A stretch of DNA of 64,000 nt from Streptomyces sp. YIM 121038 (GTDB taxonomy: Bacteria; Actinomycetota; Actinomycetes; Streptomycetales; Streptomycetaceae). The notes under the pieces are model-generated. The model saw only the letters and a list, made by a program, of their open reading frames with translations. It ran no database searches and was not told where the DNA came from. The translations under genes and the position numbers were made by a program. The stretch lies in the NCBI RefSeq assembly GCF_006088715.1, contig NZ_CP030771.1, positions 5,094,001-5,158,000 of the forward strand, written 5' to 3'. Positions 61,853-64,000 of this stretch are shown here, in pieces (the first letter of the stretch is position 1; each line of letters starts with the position of its first letter).

Positions 61853-62596
61853 TCAGGGGGCGACGTGGGTCTCCAGGCCGTCGAGGATGCAGGCGATGCC
61901 CACCTCGAAGTAGCCCTGCCGCGCACTGCTCGCGTCGGCGCCCTGCGGGGACATCGCGTACATCTTCCGCAGCCGCGGATAGGCCTGCACCGCGTCGGCC
62001 GCCGCGGGCCGCACCGTGTCGTGCCACTCCTGTTCCGTACGCCCGCTGCGCGCGACCGTCGTGAGGTACGCGGCCTCGGTGGTGGCGATGCCGATGACGT
62101 ACGCCCAGATGGTCTTGACGGCGATCTCGGAGGTCTCCAGGTCGAAGCCGCCCGCCTCGAAGAGGCCGAGCATCTCCTCCGTGAGCCCCATCATGTTCGG
62201 CCCCAGGTGGGCCATGCCCAGCTCGCCGAGGACCGAGGAGATCCACAGGTGTCGCAGGAGCGTCTCGCGGACGTTCTCGGCGAACTGCTTGGTCGCGGCG
62301 CGCCAGTCGTCGCGGGAGCCGGACGCGGGCATCGGCACTTCGATCTCGCCGTAGATCCGGTCGACGGCGAGCTCGATGATCTCGTCCTTGTTCGACACGT
62401 GCGTGTAGAGCGAGGTGGCGCCCGCGTTCAGCCGCGTGCCCAGCTTGCGCATGCTCAGGGCCTCCAGGCCCTCGGCGTCCAGCAGCGCGATGGCCTCGGA
62501 GACGATCTGATCGCGACTGAGCGCGGGCTGTTCCCGGCGCGGTCGCTGCGGCCGGGTCCAGACAGAGATCGCGGTCGGCTTCCCGGTGCGCGCCAT
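61853..62596 (-). CDS. TetR-family regulator of efflux pump
   Basis: 247 residues. HTH: AIALLDAEGLEALSMRKLGT and NAGATSLYTHVSNKDEI, with a TetR_C-type domain (tetracycline-repressor-like). AAGGGTGG precedes ATG 62596. Divergent from a DHA2-type exporter with three repeated operators between, so it very likely represses that pump. Confidence 0.9.
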   Translation of the reverse strand: MARTGKPTAISVWTRPQRPRREQPALSRDQIVSEAIALLDAEGLEALSMRKLGTRLNAGATSLYTHVSNKDEIIELAVDRIYGEIEVPMPASGSRDDWRAATKQFAENVRETLLRHLWISSVLGELGMAHLGPNMMGLTEEMLGLFEAGGFDLETSEIAVKTIWAYVIGIATTEAAYLTTVARSGRTEQEWHDTVRPAAADAVQAYPRLRKMYAMSPQGADASSARQGYFEVGIACILDGLETHVAP

Positions 62597-62650
62597 GCGG
62601 CCACCCTTCTTTCTGCTCCGACGTGACGCCCCCACCTTAGCGCAGAATGC

Positions 62651-62699
62651 GAACAGTGTTCGGAGGTTGCGAACAGTGTGCGGCGTGCGTACAGTGTTC
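62651..62699. promoter_or_regulatory. Triple TetR operator
   Basis: GAACAGTGTTC (62651-62661), GAACAGTGTGC (62671-62681) and GTACAGTGTTC (62689-62699) are three near-identical dyads spaced 20 and 18 bp, between the TetR and exporter genes. Confidence 0.8.
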
Positions 62700-62731
62700 G
62701 GTGTCAGCGAACGACGTACCGAGGAGGTCCG

Positions 62732-64000
62732 ATGGACGGGCTTGCAGCGCAGGGCACGGACGACCGGGGGGAGGGAACGGGCGGTGAGACCCCGGTGCGT
62801 GACCCGCGACGTTGGCTGATCCTCGTCGTGCTGTGCCTGAGCACGCTGGTCCTGGTCGTGGACAACATGATCCTGACCGTGGCGATCCCGCCCATCGCCG
62901 AGGACATCGACGCCACCGCCTCCGACATCCAGTGGATCCTCGACTCGTACATGCTGGTCTTCGCGGGCCTGCTGCTGACGTCCGGTTCGCTGTCCGACCG
63001 CTTCGGCCGCCGCAAGGTGATGGTGCTCGGCCTCGTCCTCTTCGGCGGGGCCTCACTGATCGCGACCATCGCGAACAGCCCCGAGCAGCTGATCGCGGGC
63101 CGTGTCCTCATGGGCATCGGCGGCGCGCTGATCATGCCCAGCACCCTCTCGATCCTCATCACCGTCTTCGACGAGGAGGAGCGGCCCAAGGCCATCGCGG
63201 CCTGGAGCGCCGTGGCGATGGTCGGCCTCGTCGGCGGCCCGGTGTTCGGCGGCGCCCTGCTCGGCCACTTCTGGTGGGGCTCGGTCTTCCTGATCAACCT
63301 GCCCATCGTGGGTCTCGCGATCCTCGCCGCGCTCATCCTGATGCCCGAGTCCAAGGGGCCCTGGCGCAAGGCCGATCCGCTCGGCATCGTCCTGTCGGTC
63401 GTCGGCATGGTCGCCCTGGTGTGGACGATCACCGAGTGGCCGAAGGAGGGCTTCGACTCCCCGAAGGTGTTCGTCGCCGGGATCGTGGCCGTCGCCGCCC
63501 TCGTCAGCTTCGGCTTCTGGGAGACCCGCGTCGACGAGCCGATGGTCCCCATCGAGCTCTTCCGCAACCGCGTCTTCACCGGCGCCAGCTTCTCGATCGT
63601 CCTGCTGACCTTCGCCAACGGCGGTCTGCTGCTGGTCCTGACCCAGTACCTGCAGTTCGTCCTGCACTACTCGCCGACGAAGACCGGCTGGGCCTTCGCG
63701 CCGCTCGCCGTCGCCTCCCTCGTCTTCAACACGCTGGGTGCCACGCTCGGCCAGAAGCTCGGCAACCGCTTCCTGGTGGCCGTCGGCCTCACCATCACCG
63801 CGGGCGGCTTCTTCACCCTCACCACGCTCTCGCCCGGTGACGGCTTCGGCATCGTCGCCATCGCCATGGTCCTGATGGGCATGGGCGGCGGTCTCGCGAT
63901 GCCCGCCGCGGTGGCGGCCCTCATGAGCGCGGTTCCCGGTGAGCACGCCGGTGTGGGCTCCGCCCTCAACGACACCGTCCAGCAGGCGGGCGCCGCCCTC
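62732..64000 (+). CDS. MFS drug exporter, DHA2/EmrB-QacA family (partial, runs off window)
   Basis: At least 423 codons, no stop before the window end. Fourteen-helix DHA2 plan: TM1 LILVVLCLSTLVLVVDNMIL, motif A SGSLSDRFGRRKVM, then motif C-like GGPVFGGALLG. It exports amphipathic or cationic drugs by proton antiport. GAGGAGG precedes ATG 62732. Controlled, by context, by the divergent TetR. Confidence 0.9.
   Translation, partial: MDGLAAQGTDDRGEGTGGETPVRDPRRWLILVVLCLSTLVLVVDNMILTVAIPPIAEDIDATASDIQWILDSYMLVFAGLLLTSGSLSDRFGRRKVMVLGLVLFGGASLIATIANSPEQLIAGRVLMGIGGALIMPSTLSILITVFDEEERPKAIAAWSAVAMVGLVGGPVFGGALLGHFWWGSVFLINLPIVGLAILAALILMPESKGPWRKADPLGIVLSVVGMVALVWTITEWPKEGFDSPKVFVAGIVAVAALVSFGFWETRVDEPMVPIELFRNRVFTGASFSIVLLTFANGGLLLVLTQYLQFVLHYSPTKTGWAFAPLAVASLVFNTLGATLGQKLGNRFLVAVGLTITAGGFFTLTTLSPGDGFGIVAIAMVLMGMGGGLAMPAAVAALMSAVPGEHAGVGSALNDTVQQAGAAL

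Noticed and set aside
1..64000. tRNA, rRNA, transposase or prophage genes
   Set aside because: None recognised on reading both strands; no cloverleaf, IS ends or integrase seen.

Overview
This is a 64 kb chromosomal segment of a Streptomyces species. The support is very high G+C, GTG/TTG starts with GGAGG-type ribosome binding sites, ATGA-coupled operons, and actinobacterial hallmark genes: a proteasome activator Bpa, a mycothiol-dependent isomerase-type protein, snapalysin with its LysR regulator, and two branched-chain 2-oxoacid dehydrogenase operons. From memory, the gene order (bkd operons, divergent Ser/Thr kinases, orphan response regulator, D-Ala-D-Ala carboxypeptidase, aspS, metG) resembles the conserved core arm near oriC of S. 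coelicolor. Two perfect parS sites at about 7.8 kb agree with an origin-proximal location.

Layout. 0-4.4 kb: bkdR (Lrp type) diverges from a bkdABC operon. 4.5-9 kb: molybdenum cofactor genes (MobA-DUF6457 fusion, moeA with a long Pro-rich repeat insert) and a K+ channel/TrkA-N protein, with twin parS sites at the moeA/channel boundary. 9-17 kb: quinone oxidoreductase, small membrane protein, bpa, AhpD-like protein, two divergent receptor Ser/Thr kinases, a PNPOx-like protein and an orphan NarL-type response regulator. 17.4-21.1 kb: a second bkdABC operon. 21-31 kb: DD-carboxypeptidase, GntR-MFS pair, mycothiol-type isomerase, nitrilase-family hydrolase, LOR protein, M18 aminopeptidase, FadE5-like acyl-CoA dehydrogenase, alpha/beta hydrolase. 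31.3-31.8 kb: SseB-family protein.

31.9-33.3 kb holds the most striking locus: a cytochrome P450 preceded by a 28-codon gene whose product ends in AWYIWY. I recognise this as the hexapeptide sequence of tryptorubin A, so the pair looks like a minimal atropopeptide (RiPP) gene cluster. The small gene is too short for usual gene callers.

33.7-46.8 kb: pirin, AI-2E family membrane protein, a PAS-GAF-SpoIIE-HATPase regulator, aspS, two TetR regulators with clear palindromic operators, an imine-reductase-like oxidoreductase, metG and a von Willebrand A protein. 46.9-54.3 kb: Tat-exported PhoX behind a PHO box, a surface protein, snpR/snpA with a perfect 23-bp dyad, and a FUSC transporter. 54.5-64 kb: endonuclease/exonuclease/phosphatase-family protein, membrane proteins, a DrrAB-like ABC exporter, an SGNH hydrolase with a divergent LysR, and a TetR/EmrB-type efflux pair whose transporter runs off the window end.

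Non-coding structure is rich: strong intrinsic-terminator hairpins, three families of dispersed intergenic repeats (one copy read in frame inside the vWA gene), and several regulator-operator pairs. I saw no tRNA, rRNA, CRISPR array, transposase or prophage. Starts were chosen by ribosome binding site and family length; no database search could be run.
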